A DNA stretch of 32,995 nt. It comes from Lentisphaerae bacterium RIFOXYC12_FULL_60_16. Lineage in GTDB: Bacteria > Verrucomicrobiota > Kiritimatiellia > UBA8416 > YA12-FULL-60-10. A program made the translations under genes and the position numbers. Every line of letters begins with the position of its first letter. The stretch's first letter is position 1. Shown piece after piece: positions 22,158 through 29,655 of the stretch. The notes under the pieces are model-generated. The model worked only from the letters and a program-made list of their open reading frames with translations, was not told the origin of the DNA and did no database searches. The DNA lies in NCBI GenBank assembly GCA_001803315.1, contig MHBQ01000145.1, positions 636 through 33,630 of the forward strand. The letters are read 5' to 3'.

Positions 22158-22823
22158 ATGTTGAAACAGATTGATTTTTTACAGGAATACAACAAGTCCA
22201 CCAAGCGGGATTACGTGGCCCGGGTGACCGGCTTCGACAAGGCCGAGTGTGCGGCCAAGGCCAAGCAGTGGGGCTACGACTACTGGGATGGCGAGCGGCA
22301 ATACGGGTTTGGCGGATACAAGTATGACGGGCGATGGTTGCCGCTGGCGAAGAAGATCGCCGGGCATTACGGGTTGAAGGCGGGGGACCGGGTCCTGGAT
22401 GTGGGCTGCGGCAAGGGGTTCCTGCTGTATGAATTCACGCGGGCGGTTCCGGGCCTGGAAGTGGCAGGACTGGATATTTCCGCGTACGGGATCGAGCATG
22501 CCAAGGAAGAAGTGAAACCCTTCCTGAAGGTGGGACATGCGCGGAGCCTGCCGTTTCCTGACAAGTCGTTTGATTTCGTGTTCTCCAATACGACCTTGCA
22601 CAATCTGCCGCCGCAGGACCTGTATCCGGCCATCCAGGAGATTGAACGGGTGGGACGTCGGGACAAGTATATCTGTGTGGAGTCCTGGCGCAATGAACGG
22701 GAGAAGGCCAACCTGTTGTACTGGCAATTAACGTGCGAGTCGTTTTATTCCGTCGAGGGGTGGCGCTGGTGGTATGAACATTGCGGATATACCGGCGATT
22801 ACGGGTTCATCTATTTTGAATAG
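22158..22823 (+). CDS. Class I SAM-dependent methyltransferase
   Basis: This 221-residue protein has the class I methyltransferase fold. VLDVGCGKGFLLYEF (about 75-89) is the SAM-binding motif I. VAGLDIS follows as the ribose-binding acid strand, then ARSLPFPDKSFDFVFSNTTLHNL. The aromatic-rich C-terminus (YWQLTCESFY, WRWWYEHCGYTGDYGF) probably forms the acceptor pocket. The start is ATG 22158, spaced from the GGAGGAG of the GxxExxY remnant; TTG 22152 is too close to it. O- or N-methylation of a sugar in this cluster is likely, but the substrate is unknown. The gene is bounded on both sides by copies of the GCGGATATTCGCCGA repeat. Confidence 0.85.
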   Translation: MLKQIDFLQEYNKSTKRDYVARVTGFDKAECAAKAKQWGYDYWDGERQYGFGGYKYDGRWLPLAKKIAGHYGLKAGDRVLDVGCGKGFLLYEFTRAVPGLEVAGLDISAYGIEHAKEEVKPFLKVGHARSLPFPDKSFDFVFSNTTLHNLPPQDLYPAIQEIERVGRRDKYICVESWRNEREKANLLYWQLTCESFYSVEGWRWWYEHCGYTGDYGFIYFE

Positions 22824-22843
22824 GCAATCCCGGAACGGGGGAT

Positions 22844-22884
22844 GGAACCGCTGATGGACGCGGATATTCGCCGATAGGGAATGG
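22844..22884 (+). repeat. GxxExxY-type 5' repeat, copy 3 (solo)
   Basis: GGAACCGCTGATGGACGCGG is followed by ATATTCGCCGATAGGGAATGG. It keeps the ATG and codons MDADIRR, but TAG follows at once, so the frame (22854-22877) is only seven codons long. It lies 67 bases before the copy that starts the intact gene. Confidence 0.85.
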
Positions 22885-22910
22885 GGGGCGGGGGATCAGG
22901 GGCAGATGGG

Positions 22911-22944
22911 GAGGAACCGCCGATGGACGCGGATATTCGCCGAC
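22911..22944 (+). repeat. GxxExxY-type 5' repeat, copy 4 (start of the intact gene)
   Basis: GAGGAACCGCCGATGGACGC is followed by GGATATTCGCCGAC. It contains the ribosome binding site (GGAGGAA together with the preceding G), the start codon at 22923 and the first seven codons of the intact GxxExxY gene. Confidence 0.88.
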
Positions 22945-23312
22945 AGGAAGAGGATGGAATTACGGAGCGGATTATTGGTGGTGCTTATACGGTTAGCCGG
23001 GTATTGGGATGTGGATTTCTTGAGAAAGTCTATGAGAATGCCCTGGCACATGAATTGAGACGCCAGGGGCTTGCCGTTGAACAACAGTTCCCAATCAATG
23101 TGTATTATGATGACGTTGTGGTTGGGGTGTACGTCGCCGATATGGTTGTTGAGAAGAACGTTCTTGTAGAACTCAAGGTGGTTAAGGAGTTTGATAACAT
23201 TCATACGGCGCAATGTATTAATTATCTCAATGCAACAGGCTATCACATATGTCTCTTGTTGAATTTTGGTAAGCCACGGGTGGATGTTAAGCGGGTTGTA
23301 AAAGGCTTCTAA
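22923..23312 (+). CDS. GxxExxY-family protein (PD-(D/E)XK nuclease-like)
   Basis: This 129-residue protein belongs by motif to the GxxExxY family. GFLEKVY at residues 31-37 is the name-giving motif. VADMVV (Asp73) followed by VELKVV (Glu83, Lys85) is the PD-(D/E)XK nuclease signature, and AQCINYL follows. The family is about 125 residues long, small, often multi-copy in PVC and related genomes, and of unproven function. ATG 22923, with GGAGG 8 bases upstream, is the start; the longer frame from 22881 is through repeat. The initial MDADIRR is encoded by the repeat that recurs at 21803, 22078, 22844 and 23357. An inverted-end repeat begins six bases after the stop. The coding sequence is more AT-rich than its neighbours, which fits mobility. 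A homing-like or transposon-domesticated role is inference. Confidence 0.88.
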   Translation: MDADIRRQEEDGITERIIGGAYTVSRVLGCGFLEKVYENALAHELRRQGLAVEQQFPINVYYDDVVVGVYVADMVVEKNVLVELKVVKEFDNIHTAQCINYLNATGYHICLLLNFGKPRVDVKRVVKGF

Positions 23313-23317
23313 TCGGC

Positions 23318-23343
23318 GATCGTCGGCGTTGATCGGCGGTTAT
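23318..23343 (-). repeat. Inverted-end repeat, copy 2
   Basis: GATCGTCGGCGTTGATCGGC is followed by GGTTAT. It follows the GxxExxY stop and matches 22037-22062. ATCATCTGG follows here and ACCATCTGG there, so the two copies share about 30 bases. Confidence 0.85.
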
Positions 23344-23356
23344 CATCTGGAACGGG

Positions 23357-23398
23357 AGGAACCGCCGATGGACGCGGATATTCGCCGATAGGGAATGG
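23357..23398 (+). repeat. GxxExxY-type 5' repeat, copy 5 (solo)
   Basis: AGGAACCGCCGATGGACGCG is followed by GATATTCGCCGATAGGGAATGG. Like copy 3 it has MDADIRR followed by TAG. It abuts the dehydrogenase gene and can pair with the inverted end at 23318-23343. Confidence 0.88.
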
Positions 23399-23412
23399 AT
23401 GGGAGTGTGATT

Positions 23413-24447
23413 ATGAAAGCGATGGCGGCGATATTGGTTGAATCCGGCAAGCCGTTGGTATTGGAGGAAATCGAGATTCCCGCCCTGCGGTTCGGCCAGG
23501 TACTGGTCAAGGTGATCTGTTCCGGCATCTGTGGTGCGCAGATCAACGAGATTGACGCTGTCAAGGGGCCGGACAAGTTTCTGCCGCACCTATTTGGGCA
23601 TGAAGCCACGGCGGATGTCCTGGAATGCGGGGAAGGCGTCACGTCCGTCAAGCCGGGGGATCGTGTGGTCATGCATTGGCGCAAGGGCGCCGGCCTGCAG
23701 GCGCCGACGCCGAAATACCGGTCGAAAGTGGGGGTGGTCAATGCCGGATGGGTGACGACCTTCAATACCCATGCGGTGATTTCCGAGAACCGTCTGACGC
23801 CGGTACCGAAGGATTTCGATGTGGAGAGCGGGGCGTTGTTGGGGTGTGCCGTGACCACGGCGCTGGGGGTGCTTAACAACGATGCCGGGATCCGGGCAGG
23901 GGAATCGCTGGTGATTCTGGGGACGGGTGGGGTGGGCTTGAGCCTGGTGCAGGGAGGTGTGCTGGTGGGGGCGCATCCGATTGTTGCGATGGATGTTTAC
24001 CAATCGAAGCTGGATCTGGCGCGAACGCTGGGAGCGACTGATTGTGTATGCGCCCGTTCAGGGGATGTGGCGGCGGCCATCCGGGCCGTGGTGGGACCGG
24101 GTGGTGCGGACGTGGTGGTGGACAACACCGGGAATCGGCAGGTGATCGAGATGGCGTATGAGATCACGGCGGCGCAGGGGCGGACCATTCTGGTGGGGGT
24201 TCCGCGCAAGGGGGACAAGGCGTCGTTTGACACCCTGCCCCTGCATTTCCGCAAAGTGCTGACTGGTTCGGAAGGCGGGGGGACCCGTCCCGAGGTGGAT
24301 ATTCCGCGTTATGTACGGTTATGCCAGGCGGGGAAACTGGACTTGAAGCGGCTGGTCACCAACCGGTACCAGTTTGAACAGATCAACGGCGCCATCGAGG
24401 ATTTGCGAGCCGGCAAGGTTGCGGGGCGGTGCATGGTGGCCATGTGA
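23413..24447 (+). CDS. Zinc-type alcohol dehydrogenase (MDR family)
   Basis: This 344-residue medium-chain dehydrogenase starts at ATG 23413, with GGAG about 8 bases upstream. A likely catalytic zinc site is Cys40 (SGICGAQ), His63-Glu64 (FGHEA) and Cys145 (LLGCAVTT). The cofactor loop is ILGTGGVGLSLVQ (168-180). The four-cysteine structural-zinc loop is missing between about 90 and 115, so only the catalytic metal is expected. In a cluster with split transketolase it may reduce or oxidise a sugar phosphate or keto-sugar, as TarJ-type polyol enzymes do. The gene follows directly on repeat copy 5 and overlaps the next start codon by 4 bases. Confidence 0.87.
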   Translation: MKAMAAILVESGKPLVLEEIEIPALRFGQVLVKVICSGICGAQINEIDAVKGPDKFLPHLFGHEATADVLECGEGVTSVKPGDRVVMHWRKGAGLQAPTPKYRSKVGVVNAGWVTTFNTHAVISENRLTPVPKDFDVESGALLGCAVTTALGVLNNDAGIRAGESLVILGTGGVGLSLVQGGVLVGAHPIVAMDVYQSKLDLARTLGATDCVCARSGDVAAAIRAVVGPGGADVVVDNTGNRQVIEMAYEITAAQGRTILVGVPRKGDKASFDTLPLHFRKVLTGSEGGGTRPEVDIPRYVRLCQAGKLDLKRLVTNRYQFEQINGAIEDLRAGKVAGRCMVAM

Positions 24448-25328
24448 GAGCGATCGTGTTTGGCGCTACAGGGAATGTGGGCAGACATTTATTCGTTCAT
24501 CTACGAACCAAGGGATGGACGGTTATCGGGACTTATGCCCAATGCCAGACAGAGGGGTTGGTCCGGTTCCGTATCGAAGAAGAGGATTTTACACAATTTC
24601 CGGTTGCGGGTAGTCGGTGGGATTATGGAATCATCTGTAGTGCGATTTCCGGAATTGATCTGTGTAGGCGGGATGTTGTGCGGTCACGAGCGGTTAATGT
24701 TGTTGGGACTTTGCGGCTCGTGCAATGGTTAATAAATGCAGGAATTTGTCCTGTATTTCTCTCCAGCGATTATGTGTTCGGCGGGGATAAGGGCGGGTAC
24801 AGGGAAGCCGACACCGTTGATCCGGTTACGCTTTATGGTCAACAGAAGGTGGAAGTTGAGACAAAACTCGAACGCTACCATGCAAAGACTCTTATAGTAA
24901 GATTAAGCAAAGTTGTGACCTCGGACCCCACCGATTCAACGTTATTTTCGGAGTGGTATAGAACCATCCGGGCAGGGAAGCCGGTGGTCTGTGCGTCGGA
25001 TCAGTTCTTTTGTCCTACATTTGTCGAGGATGTTGTGAATGGTTTGAGGGTCCTTATGGAAATGCGTGCTGAGGGGCTATACCATGTTTGCCAACCCAAG
25101 CGGTACGATCGCGTCACCCTGTTGGAGGAGTTTTGCCGAAACACGGGTATGCGTTGCCCTGCCGTAGAGTTGCGGCAGAGTGCGGCCTTTGGTTTTCTAG
25201 ATCAAAGGGGTCGGGATACGTCTATGTCCCCGGATAAGTTTCTGAAGGCCACAGGATTCCAATTTACATCCATGGGCGCCTGTTCCCGATATTTTATGGA
25301 AAAGGTGAAACTATGCCCTTGCGCATGA
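24444..25328 (+). CDS. RmlD-like sugar nucleotide reductase
   Basis: This 294-residue extended SDR resembles dTDP-4-dehydrorhamnose reductase. It has GATGNVGRHL (7-16), FLSSDYVFGG (105-114, catalytic serine) and YGQQK (131-135, Tyr and Lys). The start is GTG 24444, overlapping the dehydrogenase stop (GTGA). A frame starting in the upstream gene would add five residues. From about this gene on, the sequence has visibly more A and T and fewer of the GGCGG-type codons, so the boundary of the dehydrogenase and this gene may be a junction. It would reduce the 4-keto group of an NDP-sugar. There is no RmlA, B or C here, so the substrate must come from elsewhere. Confidence 0.85.
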   Translation: MRAIVFGATGNVGRHLFVHLRTKGWTVIGTYAQCQTEGLVRFRIEEEDFTQFPVAGSRWDYGIICSAISGIDLCRRDVVRSRAVNVVGTLRLVQWLINAGICPVFLSSDYVFGGDKGGYREADTVDPVTLYGQQKVEVETKLERYHAKTLIVRLSKVVTSDPTDSTLFSEWYRTIRAGKPVVCASDQFFCPTFVEDVVNGLRVLMEMRAEGLYHVCQPKRYDRVTLLEEFCRNTGMRCPAVELRQSAAFGFLDQRGRDTSMSPDKFLKATGFQFTSMGACSRYFMEKVKLCPCA

Positions 25329-26239
25329 TTTCCAGGGACTGTGTTGTCTGCGGAAGCGGACGGAAGCAAGTTGTCTACGCTGCCGCTCTGCCGGAGGAAC
25401 CTTATACCCCCGGATTCATTCATGCTGCCCACGATGAACCCGGCACAGCCCGTTGGTGGCGATATCGAGTGGTTTGTTGCCGGGAATGTGGACATTACTA
25501 TGCAGACCCGGTACTCGATCCGGACGCAGTCGGTGCCTCTTATCTGGCGCAGGATCACGACAACCATTTTGGAGTTGATGAAAACATCTTGTTAAGGACG
25601 CACCGGGGATATGCGGATCTTGTGCGACCCCGTTTACCTACCCGCCGTGATTTACAGGTTGATATTGGTTGTGATACGGGATGTTTCCTGAAGGCCTCCC
25701 GTGATTTTGGATTTACCCGGGTTGTAGGGGTTGAACCCGGTAAGCTTGCCGCCGAGTGCGCAACCATGATCCCGAATGTTACGATAATGAACAAATTGTT
25801 TGATCCAAGCGATTTTAATCATAGCAGTATACAGTTGTTGAGTATGATTCATGTACTCGATCACCTGCCCGAACCGGTTTCATTCATGCGGAGTATTGTT
25901 CCGTTGATGGATCATGATGGTGTTGTGTTGGCCGTGGTGCATAACGTTAAATCGGTTCTGGCACGTTTATCTGGTAAGCGATGGGCACCAATCAGCGTCA
26001 TGCATTTTGATTATTATTCATCCGACACCCTGATGCGGGTGTTTGCCGGTGCCGGGTTTAAATCCACTACGGTTATACGGACCAAAAATTATTTCCCCTT
26101 GTTTCATTTAGTTCGATTTGCCCCGGGGTTGTCTTTAAGCTTGCGACGAGTACTGTACCGAGTAACATCTGGGCCCGTGTTCCGGCGAGTAGTTGTAAAA
26201 TTACCCTTGGGTAACATTGCGATCATTGCCCGTGTATGA
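25313..26239 (+). CDS. Zinc-ribbon class I methyltransferase
   Basis: This 308-residue protein has an N-terminal zinc-ribbon, C10-x2-C13 and C56-x2-C59, as in sugar C-methyltransferase-like and related proteins. A SAM-binding domain follows with DLQVDIGCDTGCFLKA (113-128), in which the usual GCGxG is GCDTG, and VVGVEPG. LLSMIHVLDHLPEP is the post-motif region. The start overlaps the RmlD-like gene by 16 bases, with AAGGTG before it. Methylation of a sugar or polyketide-like moiety of the surface glycan is suggested by context only. The gene at 29854 has the same two-part plan. Confidence 0.84.
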   Translation: MPLRMISRDCVVCGSGRKQVVYAAALPEEPYTPGFIHAAHDEPGTARWWRYRVVCCRECGHYYADPVLDPDAVGASYLAQDHDNHFGVDENILLRTHRGYADLVRPRLPTRRDLQVDIGCDTGCFLKASRDFGFTRVVGVEPGKLAAECATMIPNVTIMNKLFDPSDFNHSSIQLLSMIHVLDHLPEPVSFMRSIVPLMDHDGVVLAVVHNVKSVLARLSGKRWAPISVMHFDYYSSDTLMRVFAGAGFKSTTVIRTKNYFPLFHLVRFAPGLSLSLRRVLYRVTSGPVFRRVVVKLPLGNIAIIARV

Positions 26240-26287
26240 GGATGTGGCCGTGTTGGCTGGCAAGTCACGACCGGTGGGGTGTGCAAA

Positions 26288-27055
26288 ATGGATGAAAAGC
26301 GCGATTTGCCACGGCAGATGGATCTCACAATCTATCTGACATCATTCAACGAAGAGAAGATGATAGAAGGCGCCATGTCGCGCATTCTGGAGGCTTTGCA
26401 GGGAACCGGAATTCAATATGAGGTTATTGTAATCGACGATTATTCGCGGGATGATTCGGTTAATGTTGTACGACATTTTATTGAACAACATCAACTTAAG
26501 GATCGTTTTCGTTTGTTGGCGAATGAATTCAACCGGGGGATTGGAGTGAATTATTACCGGGCCGCAGAGATGGGCCGCGGAGAATACTTCATCGTCTTGT
26601 TTGGCGACAATCCGGTTCCTTTGGAGGCCATGAAGGCCGTATTTGCGCTGATTGGGCAGGCGGACATCATCGTTCCGCACTACAATACCCGCTTGTTCAA
26701 CGTGAAGGATAATTGGGACCATCGCGTGTTTGTCCGCCGCCTGATTTCGGTTCTTTATACGCCTTTGATCAGCATGTTGTCGGGACATCACCTGGCCTAT
26801 TATAATGGTTTTTGTCTGCATCGTCGGGCCAATGTGCTTAAACATAGGGTCAACGCGTTTGGTCTTGGATACCAGGCGGAGATGTTGACGAAAATATTGG
26901 ACGAACCCGGGGTCACCTATCGTGAGGTCAAAGTTCACAATTATGATCGGCAGTATGGATTAGGGTCGGCGTTTCGGCCCCGGAACGTGCTGTCGGTCAT
27001 GGGCTCGCTTTGGCGGATTGTCTGGCGCAGATTCCGACGTGGACTCGGTTGGTAG
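26288..27055 (+). CDS. Family 2 glycosyltransferase
   Basis: This 255-residue GT-A glycosyltransferase starts at ATG 26288; GTG 26279 would add three residues. Motifs are LTIYLTSFNEEKMIEG (about 13-28), IVIDDYSRDDSV (about 47-58), NEFNRGIGVNYYRAAEMGRG and VLFGDNPVP, where the DxD position reads GDN. The C-terminus is short and has VHNYDRQYGLGSAF followed by an arginine-rich tail. There are no clear membrane helices, but a hydrophobic patch (SVLYTPLISML) may touch the membrane. It probably adds a sugar to the lipid-linked glycan of this locus. Confidence 0.86.
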   Translation: MDEKRDLPRQMDLTIYLTSFNEEKMIEGAMSRILEALQGTGIQYEVIVIDDYSRDDSVNVVRHFIEQHQLKDRFRLLANEFNRGIGVNYYRAAEMGRGEYFIVLFGDNPVPLEAMKAVFALIGQADIIVPHYNTRLFNVKDNWDHRVFVRRLISVLYTPLISMLSGHHLAYYNGFCLHRRANVLKHRVNAFGLGYQAEMLTKILDEPGVTYREVKVHNYDRQYGLGSAFRPRNVLSVMGSLWRIVWRRFRRGLGW

Positions 27056-27079
27056 ATCGAAACGGCCGGTTAGGGGTGT

Positions 27080-28555
27080 ATGATGAACCGGAATTTATTG
27101 TTTGTAATTTATTCGGCGGATGTGGTTGATCCTTACGGGATATCCATTTTAAGTGCAGTGGCCCGGAACGCCGGCTGGAATGTTGATCTGGCAGAATTCA
27201 ACATCCGGACAATAGATTGGGTGTTTCAGACGTTTCGGCCTGATCTTGTTGCCTACAGCGTTATGTCCAGTTATGTGGACGATTACCTGAAAATCAATAC
27301 GTATCTCAAGCGGAAGTATACCTTTGTTTCTGTCATGGGCGGTGCGCATCCCACATATTTCCCTGAAGTAATTGAAGTCGAGGGGATTGATTATATTTGT
27401 CGTGGTGAAGGGGACGGCGCGTTTAAGGAATTTCTAACGGAATTTGCAGAAGGGAGAAACGTCGACAACGTTGCGAACTTCTGGTCGAAGAAGACCCGAA
27501 ACACGATGCGGTCCTTGACCTCGGACCTTGACTCGTTGCCGATGCCAGACCGGGGTCTGATATTTGACAGGATTCCGATCATAGGCCAATCCCCATATAA
27601 GACATTCATGCCTTCCCGTGGTTGTCCGTATGCCTGCACCTACTGCCACAACGCGGGTCTGGTGCGTGAGTTGCGGGGGAAAGGCCCCTTGGTCAGAACC
27701 TGTAGTGTTGCGCGGTTGATAGCGGAGATCAGATGGGTGCAGGAACGGTATCCGTTGAGATTCATCAAGTTCATGGATGACTTGTTTGCTGTAAATACGT
27801 CGTGGTTGCAGGAATTTGCTGATGCATATGCCAGAGAGATTGGCGTTCCTTTCACCTGTATGCAGAGATTGGAATCTATCACGCATGATCGGCTGCCGTT
27901 GTTAAGGCGGGCTGGATGTGTTTCGGTTAGCGTGTCACTCGACAGCGTGGTGGCGCGCATCCGGAATGAAGTGTTGGGGCGACGGATGCAGCTGACGAAC
28001 GACGAGATCCGGCAACGTTTCCTTATGATCAAAGCCCACGGCATCAACATACTTTCCAATGTGATTCTGGGCGTTCCAACGAGCAGTACGCAGGATGCCA
28101 TTGACACGATCAAATTTTACATAGAAAGCCGGGTGGATTTTGCACAGGCAACCATCCTTGTGCCGTATCCGAGGACCCCTATTTGGGATTATTGTCAGAA
28201 AGAAGGATATTTAAGTCGACAGGACAAGGCTTCGAATTACGGTCTTTTTCAGGCGATGTCAACCTTGACATGTTTCACGCAAAAGGAGAAAGAAGTACAG
28301 TGGAACATGATGGTGTTTTTCCCCGCCATGGGGCATTGGCCAAAGCTCCAAAAGTGTTTCCTGTGGATGGCTATGCACATGAAACCGAATTCATTGTTTG
28401 CCATGTTCTACACGTTTCTTAAAGCCTATTTATACAATCGATACATCTTTCCGGCCAAGGGGTGTGTCGGCAGTTCGGTGCCTATCTTTCTTAAGACATT
28501 GAAGCTGGAGGTGCGGCGGATGATGGGCAAGGAAGAGCAGGACATTACAATTTAG
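27080..28555 (+). CDS. B12-binding-type radical SAM protein
   Basis: This is a 491-residue protein. The N-terminal part (about 1-130) has the Rossmann-like layout of cobalamin-binding domains in this class (LLFVIYSADVVDPYGI, VSVMGGAHPTYFPE, YICRGEGDGAF). SRGCPYACTYCHNAG (179-193) carries the cluster cysteines 182, 186 and 189. The radical SAM TIM barrel follows (KFMDDLFAVN, SVSLDSVVARIRNEVLGR, NVILGVPTSS). AGGGG precedes the tandem ATGs. The reaction is unknown. Enzymes of this class often methylate unactivated carbons or carry out rearrangements in natural-product and glycan loci. It is the last plus-strand gene before a reversal of direction. Confidence 0.87.
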   Translation: MMNRNLLFVIYSADVVDPYGISILSAVARNAGWNVDLAEFNIRTIDWVFQTFRPDLVAYSVMSSYVDDYLKINTYLKRKYTFVSVMGGAHPTYFPEVIEVEGIDYICRGEGDGAFKEFLTEFAEGRNVDNVANFWSKKTRNTMRSLTSDLDSLPMPDRGLIFDRIPIIGQSPYKTFMPSRGCPYACTYCHNAGLVRELRGKGPLVRTCSVARLIAEIRWVQERYPLRFIKFMDDLFAVNTSWLQEFADAYAREIGVPFTCMQRLESITHDRLPLLRRAGCVSVSVSLDSVVARIRNEVLGRRMQLTNDEIRQRFLMIKAHGINILSNVILGVPTSSTQDAIDTIKFYIESRVDFAQATILVPYPRTPIWDYCQKEGYLSRQDKASNYGLFQAMSTLTCFTQKEKEVQWNMMVFFPAMGHWPKLQKCFLWMAMHMKPNSLFAMFYTFLKAYLYNRYIFPAKGCVGSSVPIFLKTLKLEVRRMMGKEEQDITI

Positions 28556-28592
28556 TAATCGGCAGCTTGGCCGGATTTTCGAGGCATTGATA

Positions 28593-29105
28593 TCAGATTC
28601 TTTCGCTTTGGGTTTTTGATTTAAATGCCCAGACGGACAAGGCCATTAACCGCGCGTAGAACACCCCTCGGTTTGTGTTAATCCATAACCCGTTGACTTG
28701 CCGGATGAAACCGTTCTGTTCCAGGATCTTCAAGCGGTTTTCGACCGTGGTTTGCATGTTGTGCCTGGCGTGAAAGGTTGCCGCCGAAACGGTTCCGCCA
28801 CGGGATGCCATTTCGCTCAACAGGTTCAACGTGACCGAACGATCCACATGGTAATATACATGAACATAGAAAAAGAAAAGCAGGAGATGCCAAAGATAGC
28901 CATGGATGAAAGCGAGCGTCAATGAATCGCATGCAGAACCTTCAGACAAGTGCCTCGCCAGGAAGGTAATCAGGGGAAGGCTTAATAGATAGCCTGTAAA
29001 AGACGTGAATAACCAGTTGCGGGTTCGTAAATATCGGTTCGTCAGCAGATGGAGGCTGACCCATATGCACGTGGTCAGGATGGAGGCGAATAAACCCTCG
29101 AGCAT
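28593..29105 (-). CDS. Three-helix membrane protein with C-terminal winged helix (B)
   Basis: This 170-residue protein has hydrophobic helices at about 4-22 (GLFASILTTCIWVSLHLL), 33-50 (FTSFTGYLLSLPLITFLA) and 64-84 (LAFIHGYLWHLLLFFFYVHVY). A helix-turn-helix with wing follows (about 90-150; LLSEMASRGGTVSAATFHAR, ILEQNGFIRQVNGLWINTNRG). It starts four bases after the stop of its neighbour at 29110, which has the same architecture, so the two form an operon and probably a paralogous pair. The winged helix would face the cytoplasm at the inner membrane and could bind DNA or protein. I do not recognise a named family. It runs opposite to the glycan genes on either side. Confidence 0.75.
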   Translation of the reverse strand: MLEGLFASILTTCIWVSLHLLTNRYLRTRNWLFTSFTGYLLSLPLITFLARHLSEGSACDSLTLAFIHGYLWHLLLFFFYVHVYYHVDRSVTLNLLSEMASRGGTVSAATFHARHNMQTTVENRLKILEQNGFIRQVNGLWINTNRGVFYARLMALSVWAFKSKTQSERI

Positions 29106-29109
29106 GGGT

Positions 29110-29655
29110 TCATCCGCCTTTCTTACGCATAGCGAAGATGCGATGCAGCCAGAGTGTCAGGCGTGCCACCCACGCGCCTTTTGCGGTCAGGGTATATAAA
29201 GAATGGCCTGGATCCTGCGCGATATAACCTGTTTCAATGAGCCGCGGGAGCCTCCATGCGTGGATCTTGTCGGTTCCGTCTGCGGTTTGGAATTTATGTG
29301 CCAATGATTCTGTGGAGAGTCCTTGTGGTCCGGATCGGTAGATTTCATATAAAAGGCACATCGAGAATCCACCATTGATACCGTAGAAAGTGGTTAGAAA
29401 ACTATGGAAATTGAGCCATAACATGATGTAACCAAGTAACCCGTCCATGGTGGTGTAATGACTGACGAGGGAATCCGGCAGGTATCCGAGATCGGACGGC
29501 AAGGCGAGAAAGGTGACAACATAGGCGAGGCTGATGACCAGGAGCAGCTTAAAGAACAGCCGTGCATGGCGGGTCACGTTGAGTAAGCGCGATGCAAACA
29601 TTGCACAGGGGAGAAATGCGATCAGGCATGCAACGGAAAGTATAATTCCTTTCAT
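29110..29655 (-). CDS. Three-helix membrane protein with C-terminal winged helix (A)
   Basis: This 181-residue protein has hydrophobic helices at about 3-21 (GIILSVACLIAFLPCAMF), 34-52 (FFKLLLVISLAYVVTFLAL) and 70-92 (MDGLLGYIMLWLNFHSFLTT). A winged-helix-like part follows (about 100-165; LLYEIYRSGPQGLSTESLAH, RLPRLIETGYIAQ, YTLTAKG). AAGGTG 5 bases before the ATG is the binding site, and it overlaps a 14-bp palindrome. A putative promoter lies upstream. The layout is like that of the downstream partner. A membrane-bound regulator or a scaffold for the glycan machinery is possible; no family was recognised. Confidence 0.76.
   Translation of the reverse strand: MKGIILSVACLIAFLPCAMFASRLLNVTRHARLFFKLLLVISLAYVVTFLALPSDLGYLPDSLVSHYTTMDGLLGYIMLWLNFHSFLTTFYGINGGFSMCLLYEIYRSGPQGLSTESLAHKFQTADGTDKIHAWRLPRLIETGYIAQDPGHSLYTLTAKGAWVARLTLWLHRIFAMRKKGG

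Noticed and set aside
21796-23412. CRISPR array
   Set aside because: The repeats are irregular in spacing, imperfect and separated by whole genes. There are no uniform spacers or cas genes.
28556-28592. Terminator between convergent genes (CGGCAGCTTGGCCGGATTTT)
   Set aside because: The stem is only four base pairs and the T-run is weak, so it cannot be claimed as a terminator.
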